Assembly: GCA_038234715.1 (NCBI GenBank)
Contig: JBBQTD010000001.1
Span: forward strand, 62,001-126,000
Length of the DNA: 64,000 bases
Reading direction: 5' to 3'
DNA from: SZAS-103 sp038234715
GTDB lineage: Bacteria; Pseudomonadota; Gammaproteobacteria; Xanthomonadales; Xanthomonadaceae
Part shown: positions 27,537 to 35,337 of the stretch, piece after piece
How the letters are laid out: each line of letters opens with the position of its first letter
Position numbering within the stretch: position 1 is the stretch's first letter
Notes under the pieces: generated by a model
Database searches by the model: none
Told to the model about the DNA's origin: nothing
What the model saw: only the letters and a program-made list of their open reading frames with translations
Program-made: the position numbers and the translations under genes

Positions 27537-28925
27537 ATGCCTGCCCGCCGACTGCCGCTTGCCCTCGCCCTGCTAACCGCGATTCCGCTGGCTGCCGCGC
27601 AGGATGCGACGCCTGCCGCGAATGCGCCGACGACGAGCGTCGTGCATTGCGGCCACCTGTTCGATTCCGAATCCGGGCGCATGCTCGGAGAGACGACCAT
27701 CGCGATCAGCGGCGATCGCATCGCGTCGGTACGATCAGGGCCGGCGACTTCGGGCGCGAACGTGATCGAGCTCGGCAATGCGACGTGCCTGCCCGGCCTG
27801 ATCGACAGCCACGTGCACCTGACCGACGAGACCAGCGCGAGCCACTACAGCGACCAGTTCCGCCTGAACGTCGCCGACTACGCAATCCGTTCGACGGTGT
27901 ATGCGCGACGCACCCTGATGGCCGGGTTCACCACGGTCCGCAACGTCGGCGACACCGCGAACGCATCGATCGCGCTGCGCAATGCCATCAATGCCGGCCT
28001 CGTGCCGGGTCCGCGCATGTTCACCGCGGGCAAGGCGATCGGTTCCACCGGCGGCCACGCAGATCCCAGCGACGGCTATCGCTCCGACCTGATGGGCGAT
28101 CCCGGTCCGGGCGAGGGCATCATCAACGGGCCGGAAGATGCGTTGAAGACAGTCCGCCAGCACTACAAGGATGGCGCCGACCTGATCAAGATCATGCCTT
28201 CCGGGGGCGTGCTTGACGAGAGCACGAGCGTGGACAACGCTCAGCTCACCATCCCTGAGATCCAGGCAATCGTCGCCGCCGCGCACGACTACGGCTTCAC
28301 GGTCGCCGCGCATGCGCACGGCGCCGAGGCGATCCGCCGCGCGGTGATCGGCGGCGTGGATTCCATCGAACACGGCACCTTCATGAACGACGAGGACATG
28401 AAGCTCATGAAGGAACACGGCACCTGGTACGTGCCCACGATCATCGCGGGCAAGTTCGTCGGCGAGAAGGCGAGGATTCCCGGCTACTACCCGGCGCAGG
28501 TCGCGGTGAAGGCTGCGATGGTCGGGCCGGTGATCCAGGCCACTGCCGGCAAGGCATACCGCGCGGGCGTGCGGATTGCGTTCGGTACCGACGCGGCGGT
28601 GTATCCGCATGGCCAGAACGCGAAGGAATTCCAGTACATGGTGGAGGCCGGCATGCCCGCCGCGTTCACCCTGCAGGCCGCAACCATGCATGCCGCGCAA
28701 CTGCTCAAGCATGACACGGATTTCGGCAGCGTCAGCGCCGGCAAGTACGCGGACATCGTCGCCGTGCCGGGCGATCCGCTGGCCGACATCACCCTGATGA
28801 CGAAGGTCGGCTTCGTGATGAAAGCGGGCGTGGTGTACAAGCGCGACGGCATGGCAGTCACGCCGATCGCGCAGGTGCGTGCGCCGTCGGCGATAGCTGA
28901 AGGGGATGAACTGCACGGCTATTGA
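27537..28925 (+). CDS. exported amidohydrolase, imidazolonepropionase-like
   Basis: A 462-aa metal-dependent hydrolase with a signal peptide (LPLALALLTAIPLAAA). Metal ligands of the amidohydrolase superfamily are visible: HVHL after GLIDS (about residue 92), a Lys in DLIKIMPSGG (about 220), His in AHAHG (about 260), SIEHGT (about 280) and the catalytic Asp in FGTDAAV (about 350). Exported members of this clade are often annotated as Xaa-Pro or carboxypeptidase-like dipeptidases; the substrate is not determinable here. Confidence 0.87.
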   Translation: MPARRLPLALALLTAIPLAAAQDATPAANAPTTSVVHCGHLFDSESGRMLGETTIAISGDRIASVRSGPATSGANVIELGNATCLPGLIDSHVHLTDETSASHYSDQFRLNVADYAIRSTVYARRTLMAGFTTVRNVGDTANASIALRNAINAGLVPGPRMFTAGKAIGSTGGHADPSDGYRSDLMGDPGPGEGIINGPEDALKTVRQHYKDGADLIKIMPSGGVLDESTSVDNAQLTIPEIQAIVAAAHDYGFTVAAHAHGAEAIRRAVIGGVDSIEHGTFMNDEDMKLMKEHGTWYVPTIIAGKFVGEKARIPGYYPAQVAVKAAMVGPVIQATAGKAYRAGVRIAFGTDAAVYPHGQNAKEFQYMVEAGMPAAFTLQAATMHAAQLLKHDTDFGSVSAGKYADIVAVPGDPLADITLMTKVGFVMKAGVVYKRDGMAVTPIAQVRAPSAIAEGDELHGY

Positions 28926-29090
28926 GGACGACCCCTTCCGGGCGCGAGCATCGAACGCGCGCGACGGCCGATCATCCTGGCTGCTCGTCCGGCAACGAGG
29001 CGTCCGCATCCACTTCCCGCCCCGGGTTGGATTTTCCGTTCACCGGCACTATGTGTATGTGTCTCCCATCACTTTCCTCAGGGCTTCCCC

Positions 29091-29966
29091 ATGGACGACG
29101 CAACCGCAACCAGCCACGTCTTCGACGCCACCGTCGAGAGCTTCGAAGCCGACGTGCTGCAGGCTTCGCTGCAGCAGCCCGTCCTGGTGGACTTCTGGGC
29201 GACGTGGTGCGGTCCGTGCAAGTCGCTCGGGCCGATCCTGGAAAAGCTCGCCGCGGATTACAACGGCGCGTTCCGGCTGGCCAAGGTCGACGTGGACAAG
29301 GAACAGGAACTCGCTGCGGCGTTCCAGATCAAGTCGATCCCGACCGTGATCCTGGTCAAGGGCGGCCAGCCCATCGACGGCTTTCCCGGCGCGCTGCCGG
29401 AAGGCCAGTTGCGCGAGTTCCTCAAGCACCACGAAATCGAGCCCCTCGCGAAAATCGAAGAGGCCGAAGTCGCTGCGGAAGAACTTCCTGCGGCCGACCC
29501 GCACGCCGAAGTCGTGCGCCTGCGCGCAGCGGTCGCGGCGGCGCCCGAGCAGGACGCGCTCAAGCTCGATCTCGCCCTGGCGCTGATCAAGACCGGCGCT
29601 GCGCCAGAAGCCGGGCAACTTCTCGATGTGCTGCCGGCGAACCTCGCGACCGACGACCGCGCGATACGCGCGCATGCCCACCTGGGTTTCCTCGCACGGC
29701 TCAAGGATGCGCCACCTGTGGCAGTTCTGGAGGCCGCGATCGCGGCGAATCCCGACGACCTGCATGCACGCCACCTGCTCGGCGTGCAGCGGCTGGTCGG
29801 CGGCGATGCCGCAGGCGGCCTCGATCAATTCCTCGAAATGCTGCGGCGCGACCGCGCCTTCTCCGATGGCCTGCCGAAGCGTTCCCTGATCGACGCTTTC
29901 CGCATGATCGAAGATGCCGACCTCGTCGGCGCCTACCGCCGCAAGATGTCCTCGTTGCTGTTCTGA
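29091..29966 (+). CDS. cnoX: thioredoxin-TPR protein, CnoX/YbbN family
   Basis: A 291-aa protein: an N-terminal thioredoxin domain (VLVDFWATWCGPCKSLGP, residues about 30-47; cis-Pro in SIPTVIL) followed by a TPR-type helical half with LALALIKTGAAPEAGQLLDV. This layout is CnoX (YbbN), a chaperone-redox protein that protects substrates and hands them to GroEL/DnaK. The active site is a full CGPC, unlike E. coli CnoX (SQHC), so disulfide reduction is expected. Confidence 0.88.
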   Translation: MDDATATSHVFDATVESFEADVLQASLQQPVLVDFWATWCGPCKSLGPILEKLAADYNGAFRLAKVDVDKEQELAAAFQIKSIPTVILVKGGQPIDGFPGALPEGQLREFLKHHEIEPLAKIEEAEVAAEELPAADPHAEVVRLRAAVAAAPEQDALKLDLALALIKTGAAPEAGQLLDVLPANLATDDRAIRAHAHLGFLARLKDAPPVAVLEAAIAANPDDLHARHLLGVQRLVGGDAAGGLDQFLEMLRRDRAFSDGLPKRSLIDAFRMIEDADLVGAYRRKMSSLLF

Positions 29967-29998
29967 CTTGGCTGTTTTGGCTTGGCTGTTGTGACTTG

Positions 29999-30472
29999 AT
30001 GCGCACCAATCGCGCCAGCGCGCGAGGATTGCGTCGCAGGCTGAACCTGTGGCCGCCTTTCGTGTTCGCAGGCATCCGGGTACGCGAGATCTGCGACGAA
30101 CCCCCGTCTGCGCGGGTCGAACTAGGGCTGCACTGGTACAACAAAAATGCGGTGGGCACCCAGTTTGGAGGCGGCCTGTTCGCGATGACCGATCCGTTCT
30201 GGATGCTGCTCACGATGCGCGCACTCGGCCGCGACTACATCGTTTGGGACAAGGCCGCTGAAATCGTGTTCGTTGCGCCGGGTCGCGGCCGGGTGACTGC
30301 ACAGTTCAGGATCGAGCCAGCCACCCTTGATGCGATCCGCGCTGCGACCGCGTCCGGCGAAAAGCACCTGCACTGGTCCGAGACCGAGCTGCGTGCGGAC
30401 GATGGCAGCGTCATCGCGCGTGTGCGCAAGCAGGTCTATGTGCGTCGCAAGCAAGCGAAAACCACAAGCTGA
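29999..30472 (+). CDS. DUF4442 hotdog-fold protein
   Basis: A 157-aa protein starting MRTNRASARGLRRRLNLWPP. The pattern HWYNKNAVGTQFGGGLFAM, followed by DPFWMLLTM, is the DUF4442 (PF14539) hotdog thioesterase-like family. It starts 33 nt after cnoX, same strand, so may share its transcript. The enzymatic activity of the family is unproven. The stop codon lies inside the first copy of a direct repeat (30468-30521). Confidence 0.8.
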   Translation: MRTNRASARGLRRRLNLWPPFVFAGIRVREICDEPPSARVELGLHWYNKNAVGTQFGGGLFAMTDPFWMLLTMRALGRDYIVWDKAAEIVFVAPGRGRVTAQFRIEPATLDAIRAATASGEKHLHWSETELRADDGSVIARVRKQVYVRRKQAKTTS

Positions 30473-30521
30473 ACGAAGCGCAGGGCGCACAGCCCTCGCG
30501 GTCAACCGGAAATGCGAGCCG
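30468..30521 (+). repeat. 54-bp direct repeat, left copy
   Basis: Begins GCTGAACGAAGCGCAGG and continues CCCTCGCGGTCAACCGGA then GCGAGCC. A related copy lies at 31195-31245, the pair flanking the unrelated lipoprotein gene. The left copy contains a small hairpin AGGGC-GCAC-AGCCCT. Confidence 0.7.
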
Positions 30522-30564
30522 AGACAGAAAAGGGACGCGACCAGTTATTTCGAAGTTCCTCTCT

Positions 30565-31071
30565 TCACTTCCAAACGACGGCTTCCCTCTTTTGGATGCC
30601 AACAAGCTGCAGTCGCTGAAACACGAGCTTGTTGTTCTCGCGTCGGTACTGAACTTCAATAATCTTGGTGATGCCTGGCTCGTAGTCCAGTTGACTGAAT
30701 AGTGCCGGGGATGGCTCGAATGGGAATGGCTGCAGGATGAGGAGGGCCTCTTTTTCCTGCCAGCCATGGTATCTCCCAGAAATCTCCAGCGCTGACGATG
30801 GTGCTGCCGAGGGCTTGGCAACGCGGACAGTCGAGCACTTGTCGCCGTCGCATTGCACAGTCGCTGTCACCTCATCGTCAGGGGTGATCCCTGCAAGAAG
30901 ATTCAGCGGGACTCGATCGAGAGCCCAAATTCGATGGGTGCCGGTAAAGTTTCCGAAATAGTTGTACGCGACATCCATGCGCACCCTGACGGTCTCACTG
31001 TTGCGGACGTCACGAGGACCACAGCCAGCCGAAGCCAGCACAATCAAGATTGAGGCGGCCGCTGTCTTCAT
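30565..31071 (-). CDS. unknown lipoprotein
   Basis: A 168-aa protein with a lipoprotein signal peptide and lipobox ASAGC (Cys about 17). The mature part is mostly beta-strand, with two Cys close together (VQCDGDKCSTV). No family recognised. Base composition is lower in G+C than neighbours. It is transcribed against both neighbours and flanked by two direct repeats, which suggests a horizontally acquired insertion. Confidence 0.65.
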   Translation of the reverse strand: MKTAAASILIVLASAGCGPRDVRNSETVRVRMDVAYNYFGNFTGTHRIWALDRVPLNLLAGITPDDEVTATVQCDGDKCSTVRVAKPSAAPSSALEISGRYHGWQEKEALLILQPFPFEPSPALFSQLDYEPGITKIIEVQYRRENNKLVFQRLQLVGIQKREAVVWK

Positions 31072-31194
31072 TTGAGCTGCAAGTCCGGACCGGTGTCGAC
31101 CGGCAGAAGTTGAATTGTAGTTCTCGGCGGGTCGCCGCAGCTACCGACAGAGTGGAGACTGAACCCGGCAGGTCAATTGAACCTGCTGGGCGAC

Positions 31195-31245
31195 GCTGAA
31201 CGAAGCGCAGGCACATCCCCTCGCCGTCAACCGGAAGCGCGAGCC
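31195..31245 (+). repeat. direct repeat, right copy
   Basis: Matches 30468-30521 over GCTGAACGAAGCGCAGG, CCCTCGC-GTCAACCGGAA and GCGAGCCG, with a few substitutions and a short gap. Just left of it (31165-31190) is an imperfect palindrome GCAGGTCAA/TTGAACCTGC. Confidence 0.65.
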
Positions 31246-31272
31246 GGCGTTGCCCCAGGGACGATTGGGGGC

Positions 31273-31304
31273 GCTACCGGCCATAGCCGGGCTGCCGTAT
31301 GCTG
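31273..31304 (+). promoter_or_regulatory. shared kinase-gene promoter motif, copy 1
   Basis: GCTACCGG, nine variable bases, then GGCTGCCGTATGCTG, 42 nt before the first kinase start. The same arrangement precedes the other two kinases with identical spacing. TATGCT would serve as a -10 and TACCGG as a -35 box with a 17-bp spacer. Confidence 0.65.
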
Positions 31305-31346
31305 CGAATATTCCCGGCGGGGGCCATGGAAAGAATCCTCGATACC

Positions 31347-33758
31347 ATGCAGGACCCGCCTACTCCTTCTGATCCACGCGCGACCGTCGTACATGTCGCC
31401 GACGACGCTGCCTCGTATCCGCAGATCCCCGGCTACCGTGTCCTGAAAAAACTTGGCCAGGGCGGGATGGCAACCGTTTATCTCGCGAACCAGCTGTCGC
31501 TGGACCGCCAGGTCAGCGTCAAGATCATGGAGCGCGAGACGCTGCACGACGAAACCAGCATGCAGCGCTTCGAGAATGAAGCGCGCACGATCGCCAGGCT
31601 CAGCCATCCGAGCATCGTCGGCATCCATGAGGTCGGTCGCACGGCGGATGGCCGCATGTACTACAGCATGCCGTTCCTGCCGAACGGCGACCTCGCGCAG
31701 CGCGACCTGAGCCGCGACGAGAAGCGCATCGTCGACCTGCTGCGCACCCTGCTGTCGGCGCTGGACTATGCGCACACACGCGGCATCGTGCATCGCGACG
31801 TGAAGCAGGAGAACGTGCTGTTCGATGCCGACAATCGGCCGCTGCTCGCCGACTTCGGCATCGCACTTTCCAAGGCCGATACGGTGCGGATCACCACCGC
31901 CGGCCTCGCGGTCGGCAGCTCTGGCTACATGGCGCCCGAACAGGCGCGTGGCGACGCGGTGGACGGACGCGCGGACCTCTACAGCGTCGGCGTGCTTGCC
32001 TACGAGTTGCTCACCGGCGAGTTGCCGTACCGCTCGACCGATCCATTGGCGCTGGCATTGATGCATGTGCAGAAGGACATTCCGCGCCTGCCTCCCGCGA
32101 AGAGGCACTGGCAACCTTTCATCGATCGGGCGATGGCAAAGGCGCCGGAGCAGCGATTCGACAACGCCAAGCAAATGCTCGAGGCGCTGGACCGGATTGG
32201 CCGTCGCAGCGGCAACCATCTGTCGCAGCGCATGTTGCGTACTCTCGATCGCACCGCGCCGGGCAACGGCTGGAAGAGGCCGCGCATGCTCGCGCTCGCC
32301 GCGGCGTTGCTGGTCGCCGGCGGCGTGTATGCGGCGCGCGACCGACTCCCCACGCTGGGCGGGTCAGCAAGCCCTGGTGCGACGGACGCTGCGCCGAACA
32401 GCGCTCCAATGGATGCTGCGTCGTCTGGTCCAGCTGCAGTGACGTCCGGGCCATCTGCCGCTGTCGCCGTGTCCAGCGCAACCGCTGCCCCAACCATCCA
32501 GGCCGCGCCCGGCAAGCCCGCGTCGACTCCGTCCGCGACGTCCGCATCTGTGAGTGCTACCGACGTCGCGCTCGCCCATGCGCGCACGCAACTGATGCAC
32601 GGCGATCTCATTGCGCCGGCGCGCAACAATGCGGTCGACCTGGCGCTTGCGGCGTGGGAACTCTCCCCGGCGACCGCGGCCACCACGCGACTGGTCGATG
32701 ACGTCCTCAAGTCGCTGGGGACGCAGGAAGCGCTCGCGATCGGCGAGCACAACGATCCACGCACAACCTTGCTCCAGCAGAAGGCGGAACTGCTCGACAA
32801 CGCGACCATCGGCACTTCCGCACCTGCATGGCGCGCGTTGCATGCTGCCGCAGCCAATGCGCTGCGCACGCGCTCGCAATCTGAATCGGCCGCACACGAC
32901 AGTGCCAGACTCGCGCAAACACAGGCACTGGCCGCTCAACTCGGAATGTCAATGGCAGTTGTGCTGCAATCCGGCCAGCCAGCTATCGGAAACCCTTCGC
33001 CGAATCCCGTGCAGCAACCTGCGATCGCAACCCAGCCGGCGGGATTCGAAACGGGCAGCTCCGTTGACATCGACCCAGGCTTCGTGAAGCTGCATGGTCC
33101 GCTCGGCGGCTTTGCTGGCGCGGCGATTGCGCGCACGCAAGTCACGCGCAGGGACTACGCGGCGTTCGCCAATGCCACGCATCGCTCGCCGACGGATTGC
33201 TCGGGCGGAAAAGCCGAGCGTGATCCAGGCATGCCGCAACGCTTTGGACAGGGCAGCGGACGCTTTGGCGGCTTTCGCAGGGGCCGCGGCAATCAGGCCG
33301 AACGTCCCGGATTCGATGCCGGCAGGAACGACAGGAGCTGGAACAATCCAGGCTACCAGCAGGACCGCGACCACCCTGTCGTCTGCGTCAGCTGGACCGA
33401 TGCGAACGCGTATGCGCAATGGCTGGGCCAGCGCTCCGGCCATCGCTACCGGCTGCCGTCCAGCGCGGAATGGCGCATGGCTGTCGCGGCAGGCGCCGCC
33501 GAGGCCAGCGCGAATGGCGGAACCGTCGCGGCCGCTTCAGGATCGTCCAATTCGATCGGACTGTTCGGCCTGGATGGCAACGTGTCGCAGTGGCTGCAGG
33601 ACTGCGCGCTTGGTTGCGAGCGCCGTCAGGTGGCTGGTCGCTCGTGGCGCCTGCGTGGTACCGACCTTGCACAGTCCGGTCGCCTCGCCGATCGTGGCTT
33701 CGACGATGTCGGCTTTCGCGTCGTCGAAGTGCTCGGCAATCGCAGCAGCCTAAGATGA
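31347..33758 (+). CDS. transmembrane Ser/Thr protein kinase with C-terminal SUMF1/FGE-like domain
   Basis: About 803 aa. The kinase domain spans residues 25-290: P-loop LGQGGMATVY, Lys in VSVKIM, catalytic HRDVKQEN, metal-binding DFG, and GSSGYMAPEQARG. One membrane helix is near 315 (MLALAAALLVAGGVYAA); then a long Ala/Ser/Pro region. The C-terminal 200 residues resemble the SUMF1/formylglycine-generating fold (ARTQVTRRDYAAFANAT, HPVVCVSWTDANAYAQWL, YRLPSSAEW, GLDGNVSQWLQDC, VGFRVVE). Topology implies a cytoplasmic kinase with an exported FGE-like sensor. Start chosen by similarity to the paralogue start MQAPDNP; an ATG at 31326 is possible. Confidence 0.87.
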   Translation: MQDPPTPSDPRATVVHVADDAASYPQIPGYRVLKKLGQGGMATVYLANQLSLDRQVSVKIMERETLHDETSMQRFENEARTIARLSHPSIVGIHEVGRTADGRMYYSMPFLPNGDLAQRDLSRDEKRIVDLLRTLLSALDYAHTRGIVHRDVKQENVLFDADNRPLLADFGIALSKADTVRITTAGLAVGSSGYMAPEQARGDAVDGRADLYSVGVLAYELLTGELPYRSTDPLALALMHVQKDIPRLPPAKRHWQPFIDRAMAKAPEQRFDNAKQMLEALDRIGRRSGNHLSQRMLRTLDRTAPGNGWKRPRMLALAAALLVAGGVYAARDRLPTLGGSASPGATDAAPNSAPMDAASSGPAAVTSGPSAAVAVSSATAAPTIQAAPGKPASTPSATSASVSATDVALAHARTQLMHGDLIAPARNNAVDLALAAWELSPATAATTRLVDDVLKSLGTQEALAIGEHNDPRTTLLQQKAELLDNATIGTSAPAWRALHAAAANALRTRSQSESAAHDSARLAQTQALAAQLGMSMAVVLQSGQPAIGNPSPNPVQQPAIATQPAGFETGSSVDIDPGFVKLHGPLGGFAGAAIARTQVTRRDYAAFANATHRSPTDCSGGKAERDPGMPQRFGQGSGRFGGFRRGRGNQAERPGFDAGRNDRSWNNPGYQQDRDHPVVCVSWTDANAYAQWLGQRSGHRYRLPSSAEWRMAVAAGAAEASANGGTVAAASGSSNSIGLFGLDGNVSQWLQDCALGCERRQVAGRSWRLRGTDLAQSGRLADRGFDDVGFRVVEVLGNRSSLR

Positions 33759-33870
33759 GCTGAACCACATGCGCGACCGCTGCAGTGCATCGCATGCTTT
33801 CGCGTCGATCGGACCGGGGCCGCTGGCATTGCGCGGGACTGAAGCGCAACGCAACCAGTCCGTTGTGTTT

Positions 33871-33902
33871 GCTACCGGGCCGCCTTTGGCTGCCGTATCC
33901 TG
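33871..33902 (+). promoter_or_regulatory. shared kinase-gene promoter motif, copy 2
   Basis: GCTACCGG, nine unrelated bases (GCCGCCTTT), then GGCTGCCGTATCCTG, 40 nt before the second kinase start. Same spacing as copies 1 and 3. Confidence 0.65.
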
Positions 33903-33942
33903 CCCCGACACCGAGCCGGACGCCCGAAGCGCGCAGCGATCC

Positions 33943-35214
33943 ATGCAGGCACCCGACAATCCTTACGATCCGCGCATCACCGCCGTTCCGGAACCCGACG
34001 TCGCGCACCTGTATCCGCAGATCGCCGGCTACACGTTCCTGCGCAAGCTCGGCCACGGCGGCATGGCGACGGTCTACCTTGCGAACCAGGAATCGCTCGA
34101 CCGCCCGGTCAGCATCAAGGTCATGGACCGCGATACGCTGCAGGACGAGATCAGCATGCAGCGTTTCGAAAACGAGGCGCGCACGATCGCCAGGCTCAGC
34201 CATCCGTCGATCGTGGGCATCTACGAAGTTGGACGCACCGCCGACGGTCGCCTGTACTACTCCATGCCGTTCCTGCCGAACGGCGACCTTGCCCAGCGCG
34301 ACCTCGCCAGGGACGAGCTGCGCATCGTCGAGGTGTTGCGCATATTGCTGCAGGCGCTCGGTTACGCCCATGCGCACGGCATCGTGCACCGCGACGTGAA
34401 GCAGGAAAACGTGCTGTTCGATGCGGACAACCGGCCGCTGCTCACCGATTTCGGGATCGCCCTGTCGAAGACCAACGATGTGCGGATCACCACTGCGGGT
34501 CTTGCCGTCGGCAGTTCGGGCTACATGGCGCCGGAGCAGGCACGTGGCAGCATCGTCGACGCTCGCGCGGACCTGTACAGCGTTGGCGTGCTCGCGTACG
34601 AGTTGCTTACCGGAGCGTTGCCGTTCCGCTCGAGCGATGCGCTCGCAATGGCGCTGATGCACGCCCAGGATCCAGTCCCACGACTTCCTCCTGGCAGGAG
34701 TCACTGGCAGGAGTTCATCGACCGCGCGATGGCGAAGTCGCCGGACCAGCGCTACGCAAGTGCACGGCAGATGCTCGACGCGCTCGATCGCATTGGCCGG
34801 CGCAGCGGCAGTCAGTTTTCCGGGCGTGCGCTGCGCATCATGGATCGCACTATCGCGGGCAAGGGCTGGAAGCGCCCGCGGCTCATCGCACTGCTGTTCG
34901 GATTGGTCCTTGCGACGGCACTGTATGCAGAGCGTGGGCGACTGTCCTCTATTGGCAGCGCCCGACCTGCTGCGACCAAGCCCACGGTCGTCGTTCCCGT
35001 GCCACCCCAGCCAGCCGTCCTGCCCGCCCCTGCATCCAGAGTTACCACACCGGCGACCCCACCAGCCGGGTCACCAGCGGATGACAAGCAAGTGGTGACG
35101 CACAATGCGCAATCCGTGCACCATGCAAGGAAGAAGCGTGTAGTTGCATCGAACGCACCGGCCAGGAAACCGGGACTGCTCAAGCGCATCTGGCGGCGGA
35201 TCAGGCACCCATAG
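33943..35214 (+). CDS. transmembrane Ser/Thr protein kinase without sensor domain
   Basis: About 423 aa from ATG 33943 (MQAPDNPYDPR). Kinase motifs as in the neighbours: LGHGGMATVYLA, VSIKVM, HRDVKQEN, DFG, GSSGYMAPEQARG. A membrane helix follows (RLIALLFGLVLATALYA). The outer part is a short Pro/Val-rich tail ending in a basic segment (RKPGLLKRIWRRIRHP) instead of the SUMF1-like domain of its neighbours, so it looks like a paralogue that lost the output or sensor module. It lies 184 nt after kinase 1, with its own promoter motif. Confidence 0.88.
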   Translation: MQAPDNPYDPRITAVPEPDVAHLYPQIAGYTFLRKLGHGGMATVYLANQESLDRPVSIKVMDRDTLQDEISMQRFENEARTIARLSHPSIVGIYEVGRTADGRLYYSMPFLPNGDLAQRDLARDELRIVEVLRILLQALGYAHAHGIVHRDVKQENVLFDADNRPLLTDFGIALSKTNDVRITTAGLAVGSSGYMAPEQARGSIVDARADLYSVGVLAYELLTGALPFRSSDALAMALMHAQDPVPRLPPGRSHWQEFIDRAMAKSPDQRYASARQMLDALDRIGRRSGSQFSGRALRIMDRTIAGKGWKRPRLIALLFGLVLATALYAERGRLSSIGSARPAATKPTVVVPVPPQPAVLPAPASRVTTPATPPAGSPADDKQVVTHNAQSVHHARKKRVVASNAPARKPGLLKRIWRRIRHP

Positions 35215-35259
35215 CACGACGATCATCGCGTGCGACGCTCTGGCCCAGCGCCGGAGTGC

Positions 35260-35291
35260 GCTTCCGGGCAGGCTTGGGCTGCCGTATGCTG
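35260..35291 (+). promoter_or_regulatory. shared kinase-gene promoter motif, copy 3
   Basis: GCTTCCGG, nine bases (GCAGGCTTG), then GGCTGCCGTATGCTG, 46 nt before the third kinase start. One mismatch to the other two copies in the first box. Confidence 0.65.
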
Positions 35292-35337
35292 TTGCCTTTA
35301 CATCTGGATAGGTCTCGGACAGCAGCTCCGATTTGCC

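Noticed and set aside
28922..29998. A long frame running into the DUF4442 gene as a fused N-terminal domain
   Set aside because: The upstream part is the out-of-frame shadow of the CnoX gene; the hotdog family starts at MRTNRASARG.
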